Positions 34,306-44,243 of a DNA stretch of 64,000 bases are shown here, piece by piece. The DNA lies in NCBI GenBank assembly GCA_021805545.1, contig JAJZFB010000081.1, forward strand, positions 62,001 through 126,000, given 5' to 3'. Positions within the stretch are counted from its first letter, which is position 1. Every line of letters begins with the position of its first letter. The notes under the pieces are model-generated. The model saw only the letters and a program-made list of their open reading frames with translations. It was not told where the DNA came from and did not search any database. Source of the stretch: Pseudomonadota bacterium (GTDB lineage Bacteria > Pseudomonadota > Alphaproteobacteria > Acetobacterales > Acetobacteraceae). The translations under genes were made by a program, and so were the position numbers.

Positions 34306-34769
34306 GCGCGGCCGCCCTGGTTGCCCTTTGCACGCAAAAGCGCCTGCGCGTGGCCACGGCGGAAAGCTGCACGGGCGGGCTGGCCGCCAGTGCCATCACC
34401 GCCATTCCCGGCGCCTCCGCCATCTTCACCCATGGCTTCGTCACTTACGCGAATGAGGCCAAAACAAAGATGCTGGGGGTGCCTGCCGCCATGCTCGCCG
34501 CGCACGGCGCTGTATCGCCAGAAGTTGCCGCCGCCATGGCACAAGGGGCGCGGGAACGCGCGTCTGCAAATCTCGCCGTCTCCACCACCGGTATTGCAGG
34601 GCCGGAAGGCGGCTCGGCCGAAAAACCCGTGGGCACGGTCTGGTTTGGCCTCGCCACGCCACGCGGCGTTACCACATATCACCGCATCTTCCCCGGTAAC
34701 CGGGATGAGGTGCGCCAGGCCAGCACCGATTTTGCCCTGGCCCTGCTGCAACAAGGAGCAGAAGCATGA
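34302..34769 (+). CDS. CinA C-terminal family nicotinamide-nucleotide amidohydrolase
   Basis: VATAESCTGGLAASAITAIPGASAIFTHGFVTYANEAK, STTGIAGPEGGSAEKPVGTVW. Confidence 0.94.
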   Translation: MSAAALVALCTQKRLRVATAESCTGGLAASAITAIPGASAIFTHGFVTYANEAKTKMLGVPAAMLAAHGAVSPEVAAAMAQGARERASANLAVSTTGIAGPEGGSAEKPVGTVWFGLATPRGVTTYHRIFPGNRDEVRQASTDFALALLQQGAEA

Positions 34770-35542
34770 CCAAGACTCTCGCCCTTTGGGAAAAAGCCAA
34801 GCGCGAAGGCCGCAAGATGGCCATTGTCACGGCCTATGACTACCCCTTTGCCCGCTTTGCCGACGAAGCCGGGCTGGACGCCATCCTCATCGGTGACTCC
34901 CTGGGCATGACAGTGGCGGGCGACGCCGATACGCTGCGCGTCTCGCTTGAGCAGATGGAGTATCACACCAGCATCGTCGCCAAAGCCGTAAAACACGCCC
35001 TGGTGATGGCCGATCTGCCCTTCGGCAGCTTCGAGGAATCTCCCCAGAAAGCCTTTTCCGCCGCCGCCAGGCTGCTCAAGGCGGGCGCGGACATCGTGAA
35101 ACTGGAAGGCGGCGCGCCAATGGTGGAAACTGTCGCCTTCCTCGCCAAGCGCGCCATTCCCGTCTGCGCCCATATCGGCCTTACACCGCAGCACATACGT
35201 CAGCTCGGCGGGTTCAAGCGCCAGGGCAAAACCCAGGAAGCCGCGCAGCTCATCCTCGAGGATGCCATCGCCCTGGCCGAAGCCGGCGCCCGCATCGTGC
35301 TGATGGAAGCCGTGCCCGCCGACCTCGCCCGCGAGATCACCCAGCGGCTTAGCATACCGACCATCGGCATAGGCGCCGGGCCGCATACCGATGCCCAGGT
35401 GCTGGTAATGCACGACATACTCGGCCTCAACCCGGATAAAGCCCCCGGCTTCGCCAAGCGCTACCTCAACGGCGCCGAACTCATCTCAACCGCCCTCACC
35501 CAATATGCCGCCGATGTGCGCGGCGGGCAGTTTCCGGGTTAA
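34766..35542 (+). CDS. panB: 3-methyl-2-oxobutanoate hydroxymethyltransferase
   Basis: IVTAYDYPFARFADEAGLDAILIGDSLGMTV, KLEGGAPMVETV, GIGAGPHTDAQVLVMHD. Confidence 0.96.
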   Translation: MTKTLALWEKAKREGRKMAIVTAYDYPFARFADEAGLDAILIGDSLGMTVAGDADTLRVSLEQMEYHTSIVAKAVKHALVMADLPFGSFEESPQKAFSAAARLLKAGADIVKLEGGAPMVETVAFLAKRAIPVCAHIGLTPQHIRQLGGFKRQGKTQEAAQLILEDAIALAEAGARIVLMEAVPADLAREITQRLSIPTIGIGAGPHTDAQVLVMHDILGLNPDKAPGFAKRYLNGAELISTALTQYAADVRGGQFPG

Positions 35543-35549
35543 GTCCCGC

Positions 35550-35592
35550 GCCTAATACCAACGGGCATTGAGCATGACCGTTGGTATTAGGC
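35550..35592. terminator. Perfect 15-bp inverted repeat between convergent panB and ftsH
   Basis: GCCTAATACCAACGG (35550-35564) / CCGTTGGTATTAGGC (35578-35592), 13-nt loop. Confidence 0.65.
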
Positions 35593-35642
35593 TTATGCCT
35601 GGCGCGTGGCCGCCCCGCCAGCCCCACGCGCGAGGCAAAAAC

Positions 35643-37559
35643 TTACGCCGGAAGCGCCGGCCCCAGCCCGCCCGGCAGATCCGGTTTGGGCGCGGCGGTG
35701 GGCACCGAGGCGCGGCGGTTATCACGCGCGGGTTCATCCACCACCGTGCGGATAATCCGCTCGCCGCGCAGCACCTGCTGAATCTCATCGCCCGAAAGCG
35801 TCTCATATTCCAGCAACCCTTGCGCCATGGCCTCCAAATCGTCCCGGCGCTCGGTGAGGATGCGCTTGGCCTCGGAATAGGCATGGTCGATGAAGGCGCG
35901 CACCTCGGTGTCAATCTCGCGCGCCGTGGCTTCGGAAACGCTCTTGTTCTGCGTCACCGAGTGGCCCAGAAACACTTCCTGCCCATTATCACCGTAAGAG
36001 ACCATGCCGAGCTTCTCGGACATGCCCCATTCGGTAATCATGCGCCGCGCCGTGTCGGTGGCCATTTTTATGTCGCCTGACGCGCCGTTGGAGACCTTAT
36101 CCGCCCCAAACACCAGCTCCTCGGCCGCACGCCCGCCCATGGCCATGATAAGCTGCTGCAACAGCTTTATCTTGCTCATGGAATAGCGGTCACCTTCCGG
36201 CAGGCTCATCACCATGCCCAAGGCTCGCCCGCGCGGAATAATGGTGGCCTTATGCACCGGGTCGCATTCTGGCAGGCTGATGGAGCAAATGGCGTGCCCG
36301 CCCTCATGGTAGGCGGTCATGCGCTTCTCATCGTCGGACATCACCATCGAGCGCCGCTCGGCACCCATCATCACCTTGTCCTTGGCATTCTCGAACTCCG
36401 CCATCGAGACCACGCGCTTGCCAATGCGCGCGGCCTGCAATGCGGCCTCGTTCACCAGATTAGACAAATCGGCACCCGAAAACCCAGGCGTGCCACGCGC
36501 GATGACTTTCGGATCGACATCGGAAGCCAGGGGCACTTTGCGCATATGCACGCGCAAAATCTTCTCGCGCCCCATCACATCCGGGTTCGGCACCACCACC
36601 TGGCGGTCGAAACGGCCAGGGCGCAGCAATGCCGGGTCCAGCACGTCCGGCCGGTTGGTGGCGGCAATCAGGATCACACCCTCATTGCTCTCAAACCCGT
36701 CCATTTCCACCAGCATCTGGTTCAGGGTCTGCTCGCGCTCATCGTTACCGCCGCCCAGGCCAGCGCCGCGATGGCGGCCAACCGCGTCGATTTCATCGAT
36801 AAAGATGATGCACGGCGCGTTCTTCTTGCCCTGCTCGAACATATCGCGCACGCGGGACGCACCCACGCCCACGAACATCTCGACGAAATCCGAGCCGGAG
36901 ATGGTGAAGAACGGCACATTCGCCTCGCCCGCAATGGCGCGGGCCAGCAGCGTTTTACCCGTGCCGGGCGGGCCGACCAGCAGGCAGCCTTTGGGAATTT
37001 TGCCGCCCAGCCGCTGGAATTTCTGCGGGTCGCGCAGGAATTCCACAATCTCCTGCAACTCGCCCTTGGCCTCGTCGATGCCGGCGACATCCTCGAACGT
37101 CACGCGCCCCTGCTTTTCGGTCAGCAGCCGCGCGCGGCTCTTGCCAAAGCCCATGGCACGCCCGCCGCCGCCCTGCATCTGGCGCATGTAGAACACCCAA
37201 ACACCAATCAGCAGCAGCATCGGCGCCCAAGAGATCAACCCGCGCAGAATCGGGTTCATCGTGTCGCCATCTGGCTTGGCCGTAACGGTCACATTCGCCG
37301 CTTCCAGCTTGGGAATAAGGGTCGGGTCCTCCGGCGCGTAGGTCTCGAAGCTCTTACCATCCTTGGTGGTGCCGGTAATATCCTTGCCCGTAATGGTTAC
37401 CGATTGCACCTGGTTATCATTCACCTGCTGCAAGAAGCTGGAATAGGCGATCTCGGCGGCGTTACCCTGTGTACCGGAAGGCTGGAACACGTTGAACAAC
37501 AGCACCAGAAACAGGGCCACAACAACCCATAATGCGATGTTTCGACCCAGATTATTCAT
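35643..37559 (-). CDS. ftsH: ATP-dependent zinc metalloprotease FtsH
   Basis: [26 protein letters not shown] region, HEGGH zinc motif. Confidence 0.97.
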   Translation of the reverse strand: MNNLGRNIALWVVVALFLVLLFNVFQPSGTQGNAAEIAYSSFLQQVNDNQVQSVTITGKDITGTTKDGKSFETYAPEDPTLIPKLEAANVTVTAKPDGDTMNPILRGLISWAPMLLLIGVWVFYMRQMQGGGGRAMGFGKSRARLLTEKQGRVTFEDVAGIDEAKGELQEIVEFLRDPQKFQRLGGKIPKGCLLVGPPGTGKTLLARAIAGEANVPFFTISGSDFVEMFVGVGASRVRDMFEQGKKNAPCIIFIDEIDAVGRHRGAGLGGGNDEREQTLNQMLVEMDGFESNEGVILIAATNRPDVLDPALLRPGRFDRQVVVPNPDVMGREKILRVHMRKVPLASDVDPKVIARGTPGFSGADLSNLVNEAALQAARIGKRVVSMAEFENAKDKVMMGAERRSMVMSDDEKRMTAYHEGGHAICSISLPECDPVHKATIIPRGRALGMVMSLPEGDRYSMSKIKLLQQLIMAMGGRAAEELVFGADKVSNGASGDIKMATDTARRMITEWGMSEKLGMVSYGDNGQEVFLGHSVTQNKSVSEATAREIDTEVRAFIDHAYSEAKRILTERRDDLEAMAQGLLEYETLSGDEIQQVLRGERIIRTVVDEPARDNRRASVPTAAPKPDLPGGLGPALPA

Positions 37560-37675
37560 CTAGACTTATCCGTTCTTTCATCAATTCGCGCTCTCGCCCC
37601 ACAATTTTGCCAAGGCGAATTACGCATGTGGCTATTCTGCACCGGATTCCCAGCCCAGCACAAATCATTTGCGGA

Positions 37676-38830
37676 TTAAACCCGGAATGGGTGGGATGTT
37701 GCCGGGACAGGCGGCACAAAACGCACCGGCGCGGGAAAAATCAGCGCCCCATCCGGAGCCCGCAACACCGCCATGCCACGCAAAACAACCATCGGAAGAT
37801 TATTGAATTTACGGTATTTTGTGGCATCCTCCGCCAAGGCGCCCAGCATCATCTCCGGCATGGGTGCCGCAAATAGCGTAAAACGCCGGTCCCAACGCGC
37901 GCCCGGCAGCGCGGCAACCGGCCCCGCGCAGGCCGCAGGCTCGCGCGCCAGCAGCCAGCCTGGCCCCAGCCTGCCCGCCGGCAAAATCTGCACTCCGCCC
38001 AGTGTGGCCGGGTGCAGCGCCGCCCCAAGCCGCGCCAGTGCCTCTTGCCTTGGCGCGTAATCGGCGCCGCCCAGCATACGGATGAGCGCCCCTAAAGCCG
38101 CTGGCGGCGCGCTGGCGGCATTCAGCACCGCAAACCCCTCGGGCCAAATTTGCGCATGGGCCGCCAGAAAATCGGCCACAGCCGTATCTCGCGCGGCCCG
38201 CGCCGCCGCCCCTTCAGGCTTGGCCGCAACCCCCTGCTGGCGCAGCCGCACACGCTCAAACCGCGGCGACTGGTTAGAGGGGTCTTCCACCCACGCCATC
38301 CCCTCGGCCCGCAAATATTCACGCAGCATGTCCGGCTGCACGCCCAAAAGCGGACGCAGCAGCAATATTTTGTTCCGCGCGCTCCAGCCCGGCATACCCT
38401 CCGCCCCATTTGGCCCCCGTGCGGCGCGCATGGCCACTGTCTCGGCCTGGTCCGCCGCATGGTGGCCGAGCAGCAAATGCGCAAACCCGGCCACTGAGGC
38501 TGCCTCCGCCAGCGCCTCGTGCCGCGCCCGCCGCGCCGCCTCCTGCAACCCGGCACCGCGCGGCAGGCCACAAAGGGTAATAATACGCGCCGCAATGCCA
38601 CGCGCGGCCAGCCGTTTGGCCGTTAGCGCCGCTTCCGCCGCCGCCCCGCCGCGCAACCCATGGTCGACAATAAAGCCCATGGCCTCGCCGCCACGCGCCG
38701 TGCAAAATTGCTGGGCCAGCAAAGCCAGGGCCGTGCTATCCGCCCCACCGGAAACCGCCACCGCCAGGCGCGGCGGGGTGCCGAACGGCCCCAACCGCGT
38801 CAGTGCCGCCTCGAACCAGCCTAGTTGCAA
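37676..38830 (-). CDS. tilS: tRNA(Ile)-lysidine synthase
   Basis: LAVAVSGGADSTALALLAQQF PP-loop; likely TTG start at 38830 overlapping ybgF stop (ORF extends to 38920). Confidence 0.92.
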   Translation of the reverse strand: MQLGWFEAALTRLGPFGTPPRLAVAVSGGADSTALALLAQQFCTARGGEAMGFIVDHGLRGGAAAEAALTAKRLAARGIAARIITLCGLPRGAGLQEAARRARHEALAEAASVAGFAHLLLGHHAADQAETVAMRAARGPNGAEGMPGWSARNKILLLRPLLGVQPDMLREYLRAEGMAWVEDPSNQSPRFERVRLRQQGVAAKPEGAAARAARDTAVADFLAAHAQIWPEGFAVLNAASAPPAALGALIRMLGGADYAPRQEALARLGAALHPATLGGVQILPAGRLGPGWLLAREPAACAGPVAALPGARWDRRFTLFAAPMPEMMLGALAEDATKYRKFNNLPMVVLRGMAVLRAPDGALIFPAPVRFVPPVPATSHPFRV

Positions 38831-39711
38831 TTCGCCTGCTTGCTCACGGCATCGATGCGCAGCTGCATACCCGCGGGCGGCGTGGGGAACTGGCTGTTGA
38901 GCGAGCTCAGCGTCGAGCAAGCCTCGTCATTGGCGCCAATCCCGGCCAGCGAGGAGGCCAGCCCTAGCAAAGATTGCGGCGCGTAAGAGCCGGTGCGGTT
39001 CATGTTATATGTGTTGTCATACGCAATCGCCGCATCCTGGTCATTGCCGCTGGCGGCGTAGGATTGGGCAGAAAGATACTGCGCCCGGTAAGCCTCCGCC
39101 GCCTGCGGGTGGCTCTTCACCAGCGCCGAAGAGAGGCTGGCGGCAGCCTTGTAATCCCCCTTATCATAGGCGTCGAGCGCCGCGCGGAGCTGGCTCTTGG
39201 GATCGTTCGGCACCACCGCAGGGGCTGGTGTGGTGGATGCGGCGGCTGGCGGGGTAAGCGCTGGGGGCTGGCCGGCGGCGGCCCCCGCGGCGGCAGGCAC
39301 GCCCGGCGTGGCCGAGCCCGTAACGCGGAAATTCAAATCCCCAATCTCTTTCTGCGTCTGCGTATTCTGCTGATTCACCTGGTTTTGCAGCTCATCCACC
39401 CGCCCCCTGAGCGACTGCACCTGGCTTTGCAATTGCTGCACCTGGGTGAGCAGGCTGCCCACCAAGCCGCCAGCCACGGGCGCGCCGCCACCAGCGGGCT
39501 GCGGCGGTGGCGCGGCGCTGCCGCCCAGCACGGAGCTGCCATTATTCTGCGCGCCGCTTTGCAATTGCTGCACCTGTGCCTGCAACTGCTCAATCTCATT
39601 CTGCAGGGCTATGCCCTCTTGGCTTTGGATGAACTGCTGCGCGCGCGCGGCAACGGGGAACATAAGCACGGCGCTGGAAAACAGAATCGATGCAAACTGG
39701 CTTTTACGCAT
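38821..39711 (-). CDS. ybgF: Tol-pal system protein YbgF/CpoB
   Basis: Signal peptide, coiled coil (QNEIEQLQAQVQQLQS..), C-terminal TPR (AYDKGDYKAAASLSSALVKSHPQA). Confidence 0.92.
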   Translation of the reverse strand: MRKSQFASILFSSAVLMFPVAARAQQFIQSQEGIALQNEIEQLQAQVQQLQSGAQNNGSSVLGGSAAPPPQPAGGGAPVAGGLVGSLLTQVQQLQSQVQSLRGRVDELQNQVNQQNTQTQKEIGDLNFRVTGSATPGVPAAAGAAAGQPPALTPPAAASTTPAPAVVPNDPKSQLRAALDAYDKGDYKAAASLSSALVKSHPQAAEAYRAQYLSAQSYAASGNDQDAAIAYDNTYNMNRTGSYAPQSLLGLASSLAGIGANDEACSTLSSLNSQFPTPPAGMQLRIDAVSKQANCN

Positions 39712-39831
39712 GGCGAATCCCGGCATGGCTAGAAACTGATACCGCTATAACCACCCAAGCGCTTAAAGACAAAACATGGCGGGATTACGATACGGCCATT
39801 CATTTCCTTAAAAGCAAAACCAGCTCCTTAA

Positions 39832-39864
39832 AAACAAAACCGGCGGCACTTGCGTGCCGCCGGT
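39832..39864 (-). terminator. Rho-independent terminator after pal
   Basis: Minus strand: ACCGGCGGCAC-gcaa-GTGCCGCCGGT followed by TTTGTTTTT. Confidence 0.85.
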
Positions 39865-39892
39865 CCTTGCAACCTCAATCGTTACAAAGAGA

Positions 39893-40390
39893 TTACTTGC
39901 AGCTCTGCGGATTGAAGCCGACCACAGAGGTGATGGCGTTGCGGTTCTGCGCCCAGGCAGCCTCGTCGTGGCCGGAAGCCACCGGGCAATCCTTGCCGTA
40001 GGAGATGGTGGAGATACGGCTCGCGGCAACACCCTGGGCAACCAGGAAGTCGCGGGCGGTATCGGCACGGCGCTGGCCGAGCGCAAGGTTGTACGTCTCG
40101 GTACCGCGCTCGTCGGCGTTACCAGCCACCAGCACGTTCACGGAGGGGTACTTCGCCAGCCAAGCGGCCTGCTTGGTCAGGGTTGCCTGCGCGTCGGGGG
40201 TGAGGCTCGACTTGTTGAAGCCGTAGAAGACGCGGTCGCCAACATTGGCGACAAGATCCTGCTCACTGCCAGGAGCCGGGCCGGTCATCTGCGTGCCAGT
40301 GCCGCCAGTGCTGGCCTGGGGCGTGGGAGAGGAAGAGCAGGCTGCCAGCAGGGCAAGGCCGGCAAAAGCGCCCAGAGCTTTAAATTTCAT
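39893..40390 (-). CDS. pal: Peptidoglycan-associated lipoprotein
   Basis: Lipobox LLAAC; OmpA domain VLVAGNADERGTETYNLALGQRRADTARDFLVAQGV. Confidence 0.95.
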   Translation of the reverse strand: MKFKALGAFAGLALLAACSSSPTPQASTGGTGTQMTGPAPGSEQDLVANVGDRVFYGFNKSSLTPDAQATLTKQAAWLAKYPSVNVLVAGNADERGTETYNLALGQRRADTARDFLVAQGVAASRISTISYGKDCPVASGHDEAAWAQNRNAITSVVGFNPQSCK

Positions 40391-40442
40391 GATAAAACCG
40401 ATCCCTGTCCTATAGGTGGGTGAAAACTACACGCACTTTGGT

Positions 40443-40465
40443 TGCATAATCACTATGATTATGCA
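40443..40465. promoter_or_regulatory. Inverted repeat in pal/pheS divergent intergenic region
   Basis: TGCATAATC-actat-GATTATGCA, perfect 9-bp arms, 53 bp upstream of pal start. Confidence 0.5.
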
Positions 40466-40719
40466 TACATCTGCGCTCTACTCTTCCCGGCAGCAAGGGG
40501 TCAAGCGGCTGATTTATACAAATTGTGCAATCCTCCCCCGTTTCCAGTCATTACGAGATTTTCTTGCCCGCTGTTGATAATTTGTAACACCTGGGCAGAG
40601 CTTCTGTTCATAATTCCGTCACATTTCAACCCAGGGGCATGGCTTGACATTTCCGCCCCGCCCATGTCTGCCCTGCCCCGGCGCCGCCAGCGGGCGGACC
40701 GGAGCTTAAGCAGGGATAA

Positions 40720-41781
40720 ATGACGAACATGCTGGCCGATGAGCTGAACAATATACGGCAAGGCGCGCTCCCCGCCATCGCGGCGGCGGATGCGGCTTCA
40801 CTTGAGGAATTGCGCGTCAGCCTGATGGGCAAAACCGGCAGCGTGACACAATTGCTGAAATCACTCGGCACCATGGAGGCCGAGGCCCGCAAAGCCGCCG
40901 GCGCCGAGATCAACCAGCTAAAAACCGAGATTACCGAGTGCCTGGCCGCCCGCCGCGCCGTGCTGGATGCGGCGGCGCTGGAAGCCAGGCTGGCCGCCGA
41001 ACGGCTGGATGTAACGCAGCCGCCGCGCCCGGAACCCGCGGGCGCCATCCACCCGCTCTCGCGCACCATGGAAGAAATCGCGGCAATTTTTTCCGCCATG
41101 GGTTTCGCCATCAAGGACGGGCCAGACATCGAGTCCGATTGGCATAATTTCTCCGCCCTCAACATTCCCGGCCACCACCCGGCACGGGCGATGATGGATA
41201 CGTTCTACCTGACCGGCGGCGAGGTTCTGCGCACCCATACCTCGCCGGTACAAATCCGCACCCTGCTCAACGAGCAGCCGCCCATCCGCATCATCGTGCC
41301 CGGCCGCACCTTCCGCTCCGACCACGACGCCACGCACAGCCCCATGTTCCACCAATGCGAAGGGCTGGTGGTGGGCGAAGGCATCACGCTCGGCCACCTG
41401 AAAGGCTGCCTCACCGATTTCCTCTCCGCCTATTTCGACGTTCCCAGCCTGCCCGTACGCCTGCGCTCCTCCTATTTCCCCTTCACCGAGCCTTCGATGG
41501 AGGTGGATATTGGATGGAACAAAAAAACCGGCGAGATTGGCGGCGGCACGGATTGGCTGGAAATTGGCGGCTCCGGCATGGTGCACCCCAACGTGCTGGC
41601 CAATTGCGGCATAGACCCGCGCCAATACCAGGGCTTTGCTTTCGGCGTGGGGCTGGAGCGCCTGACCATGCTCAAGCACGGCATCGCCGATTTGCGCTTG
41701 TTTTACGAAAGCGATGTGCGCTGGCTGCGCCATTACGGCTTCTCACCCCTCGCCCCCGCCACCCTGCATGAGGGGTTCTAA
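40720..41781 (+). CDS. pheS: Phenylalanyl-tRNA synthetase alpha subunit
   Basis: GHHPARAMMDTFYL, RIIVPGRTFRSDHDATHSPMFHQCEGLVV, GFAFGVGLERLTMLKHG. Confidence 0.97.
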   Translation: MTNMLADELNNIRQGALPAIAAADAASLEELRVSLMGKTGSVTQLLKSLGTMEAEARKAAGAEINQLKTEITECLAARRAVLDAAALEARLAAERLDVTQPPRPEPAGAIHPLSRTMEEIAAIFSAMGFAIKDGPDIESDWHNFSALNIPGHHPARAMMDTFYLTGGEVLRTHTSPVQIRTLLNEQPPIRIIVPGRTFRSDHDATHSPMFHQCEGLVVGEGITLGHLKGCLTDFLSAYFDVPSLPVRLRSSYFPFTEPSMEVDIGWNKKTGEIGGGTDWLEIGGSGMVHPNVLANCGIDPRQYQGFAFGVGLERLTMLKHGIADLRLFYESDVRWLRHYGFSPLAPATLHEGF

Positions 41782-41784
41782 CCG

Positions 41785-44241
41785 ATGAAATTCTCGCTTT
41801 CCTGGCTCAAAACCTGGCTTGATACCGATGCCTCGCTGGAGGACATCACCACCACGCTCTCCGCCATCGGGCTGGAGGTTGAAGGGGTGGAGAACAAGGC
41901 GGACACGCTGCGGCCCTTCCTCATCGCCGAAATTCTGGAAGCCACCCGCCACCCTAATGCCGACAAGCTGCAAGCCTGCCGCGTCTCCGCCAGCGGCGCG
42001 GAGCTTTCCGTGGTGTGCGGCGCGCCAAATGCGCGCACCGGGCTTAAGGTGGTGCTTGCCCCGGTGGGCGCGGTGATTCCGGTAAACGGCATGGTGCTGA
42101 AAGCCGGTGAGATTCGCGGCGTGAAATCCGAGGGTATGCTGACGAGTTACCGCGAGCTGGGGCTGGGTGAGGACCATGAGGGCATCATCGAGCTGCCCGC
42201 AGATGCACCGGTAGGCGCGCATTTCGCGCAATGGGCCGGGCTGGACGAGCCGGTCATCGAAATCGCCGTTACTCCCAACCGTGGCGACGCGCTTTCCGTG
42301 CGTGGCATTGCCCGCGACCTCGCCGCGGCGGGGCTGGGCAGGCTCAAGCCCTTCACCGCGCCGGATGTGAAAGCTGAAGGCTCGCCGCCGATTATTTGGA
42401 AGAACGAGTGCCAGGAAGCCTGCCCCTGGATTCTCGGCCGCACCGTGCGCGGGGTGAAGAATGGCCAAAGCCCGGACTGGCTGAAGCAGCGGCTGGAAAG
42501 CATCGGCCTGCGCCCCATCAACACGCTGGTGGACATCACCAATTTCTTCACCTTCGACCTCGGCCGCCCGCTGCATGTGTTCGATGTTAACAAAATTAAC
42601 GGCAGCACGCTCACGCTGCGCCACGGCATTCCGGGCGAATCCTTCCTTGGCCTGCATGGCAAGGAGGTAAAACCCGGCGAGCATGATTGCGTGATCGCCG
42701 ACGCCGCCGGCCCGCAATCCCTCGCCGGCATTACAGGCGGCGAGGCCACGGGCACGGACGAGGCCACCACCGATGTGTTCATCGAATGCGCGCTGTTCGA
42801 CCGCGTTAAAATCGCGCAAACCGGCCAGCGTACCGGCATTTTCTCCGATGCCCGCCAGCGTTTCGAGCGCGGCATCGACAGCCAGCTCCTGCCCGAAGCG
42901 CTGGACGCCGCCACGGCCATGGTCATCGCCCTGTGCGGCGGTACGGCCAGCGAGGTGACAGAAGCAGGCCAGCGCCCAGAATGGAACCGCGCCGCCAAGC
43001 TGCGTTTCGCCCGCCTCCAGAGCTTCGGCGGGTCAGACATTACAGCCCCCGAGGCCGTGGCGGCGCTGGAGCGGCTGGGCTTTGTTGTGCAGGAAGAGGA
43101 TGCGGAGTCTGTCACGGTTGCTGTGCCGAGCTGGCGTAACGATGTGGCGCAGCCCCAGGCGCTGGACCAGGCACCCGGCCTGCCCCACGCCCAGGCCGCC
43201 GCCGAAGGTGCCGCCGCCATCGAACCGGAAGTGGACCTTATCGAGGAAGTGCTGCGCCTGAAGGGGCTGGACGCCATACAGCCCGTCTCGCTGCCGGTGC
43301 AGGGCCTCATCCAGCCCCCCATCCTCACGGCAAAACAGGTCCGCACCTCTCTGGCCCGCCGTACATTGGCCGCACGAGGTATGCTGGAATGTGTCACCTT
43401 CTCCTTTGTGGATGATTCAAGCTGCGCCCTGTTCGGCGGCGGCGCGGAAGGTTTGCGCCTGGCCAACCCCATTGCCGCGGACCTCAACCAGATGCGCCCC
43501 ACCCCGCTGGTGACTTTGGCCCAGGCCGCCGCGCGCAACATCGCCCGTGGCCTGCCCGATTTCGGCCTGTTCGAGATTGGCCCGGCCTATTCGGATGCCA
43601 AATCGCAAGCCCTGGTGGCCGCCGGGCTGCGCTGCGGCGCCACGCCGCTCTCCGCCATCAGCCCCGCCCGCGCCTATGATGCGCTGGACGCCAAGGCGGA
43701 TGCCATCGCCGTGCTCTCGGCCCTGGGCGTGCCCATGGATGCCATAACCACCGCCCATGGCACCCCGGATTATTACCACCCCGGCCAAAGCGGCGCGCTG
43801 ATGCAAGGGCCGAAAACCATGCTCGCCCGCTTCGGCGCGCTGCACCCCAGCCTGTGCCAAAAGCTGGACCTGCCCCCGGGCAGCGTGGCGTTTGAAATCT
43901 TCCTCGACACCATCGCCGAGCCCAAGCGGCGCAAGAAATCCGCCCCCGCATTACCACCCTTCCAGCCGCTGCGGCGCGACTTCGCTTTTCTGGTGGATGA
44001 AAACAGCGGCGCCGAGGCGGTTCTTCGCGCCATCAAGGGAGCAGAGCGCAACCTCATCACCGGTGTTACGCTATTCGACCGCTACCAGGGCAAGGGCGTG
44101 CCCGAAGGCCAGGTCTCACTGGCCATCGCCGTTACGCTGCAACCTGCTGATAAAAGCCTGACCGATGCCGAGATCGAGGCGGTGTGCACCAAAATCATCG
44201 CGGAAGCGGGTAAGAAAACAGGCGCCACATTGCGAGGATAG
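41785..44241 (+). CDS. pheT: Phenylalanyl-tRNA synthetase beta subunit
   Basis: MKFSLSWLKTWLDTDASLEDI, VTPNRGDALSVRGIARDLAA, C-terminal anticodon-binding fold. Confidence 0.97.
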   Translation: MKFSLSWLKTWLDTDASLEDITTTLSAIGLEVEGVENKADTLRPFLIAEILEATRHPNADKLQACRVSASGAELSVVCGAPNARTGLKVVLAPVGAVIPVNGMVLKAGEIRGVKSEGMLTSYRELGLGEDHEGIIELPADAPVGAHFAQWAGLDEPVIEIAVTPNRGDALSVRGIARDLAAAGLGRLKPFTAPDVKAEGSPPIIWKNECQEACPWILGRTVRGVKNGQSPDWLKQRLESIGLRPINTLVDITNFFTFDLGRPLHVFDVNKINGSTLTLRHGIPGESFLGLHGKEVKPGEHDCVIADAAGPQSLAGITGGEATGTDEATTDVFIECALFDRVKIAQTGQRTGIFSDARQRFERGIDSQLLPEALDAATAMVIALCGGTASEVTEAGQRPEWNRAAKLRFARLQSFGGSDITAPEAVAALERLGFVVQEEDAESVTVAVPSWRNDVAQPQALDQAPGLPHAQAAAEGAAAIEPEVDLIEEVLRLKGLDAIQPVSLPVQGLIQPPILTAKQVRTSLARRTLAARGMLECVTFSFVDDSSCALFGGGAEGLRLANPIAADLNQMRPTPLVTLAQAAARNIARGLPDFGLFEIGPAYSDAKSQALVAAGLRCGATPLSAISPARAYDALDAKADAIAVLSALGVPMDAITTAHGTPDYYHPGQSGALMQGPKTMLARFGALHPSLCQKLDLPPGSVAFEIFLDTIAEPKRRKKSAPALPPFQPLRRDFAFLVDENSGAEAVLRAIKGAERNLITGVTLFDRYQGKGVPEGQVSLAIAVTLQPADKSLTDAEIEAVCTKIIAEAGKKTGATLRG

Positions 44242-44243
44242 GC

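Noticed and set aside
36252-37532. 426-aa plus-strand ORF
   Set aside because: Antisense to ftsH, no domain resemblance.
40442-40723. Possible pheST leader peptide/attenuator
   Set aside because: The 93-aa ORF has no run of Phe codons and no clear terminator/antiterminator preceding pheS.
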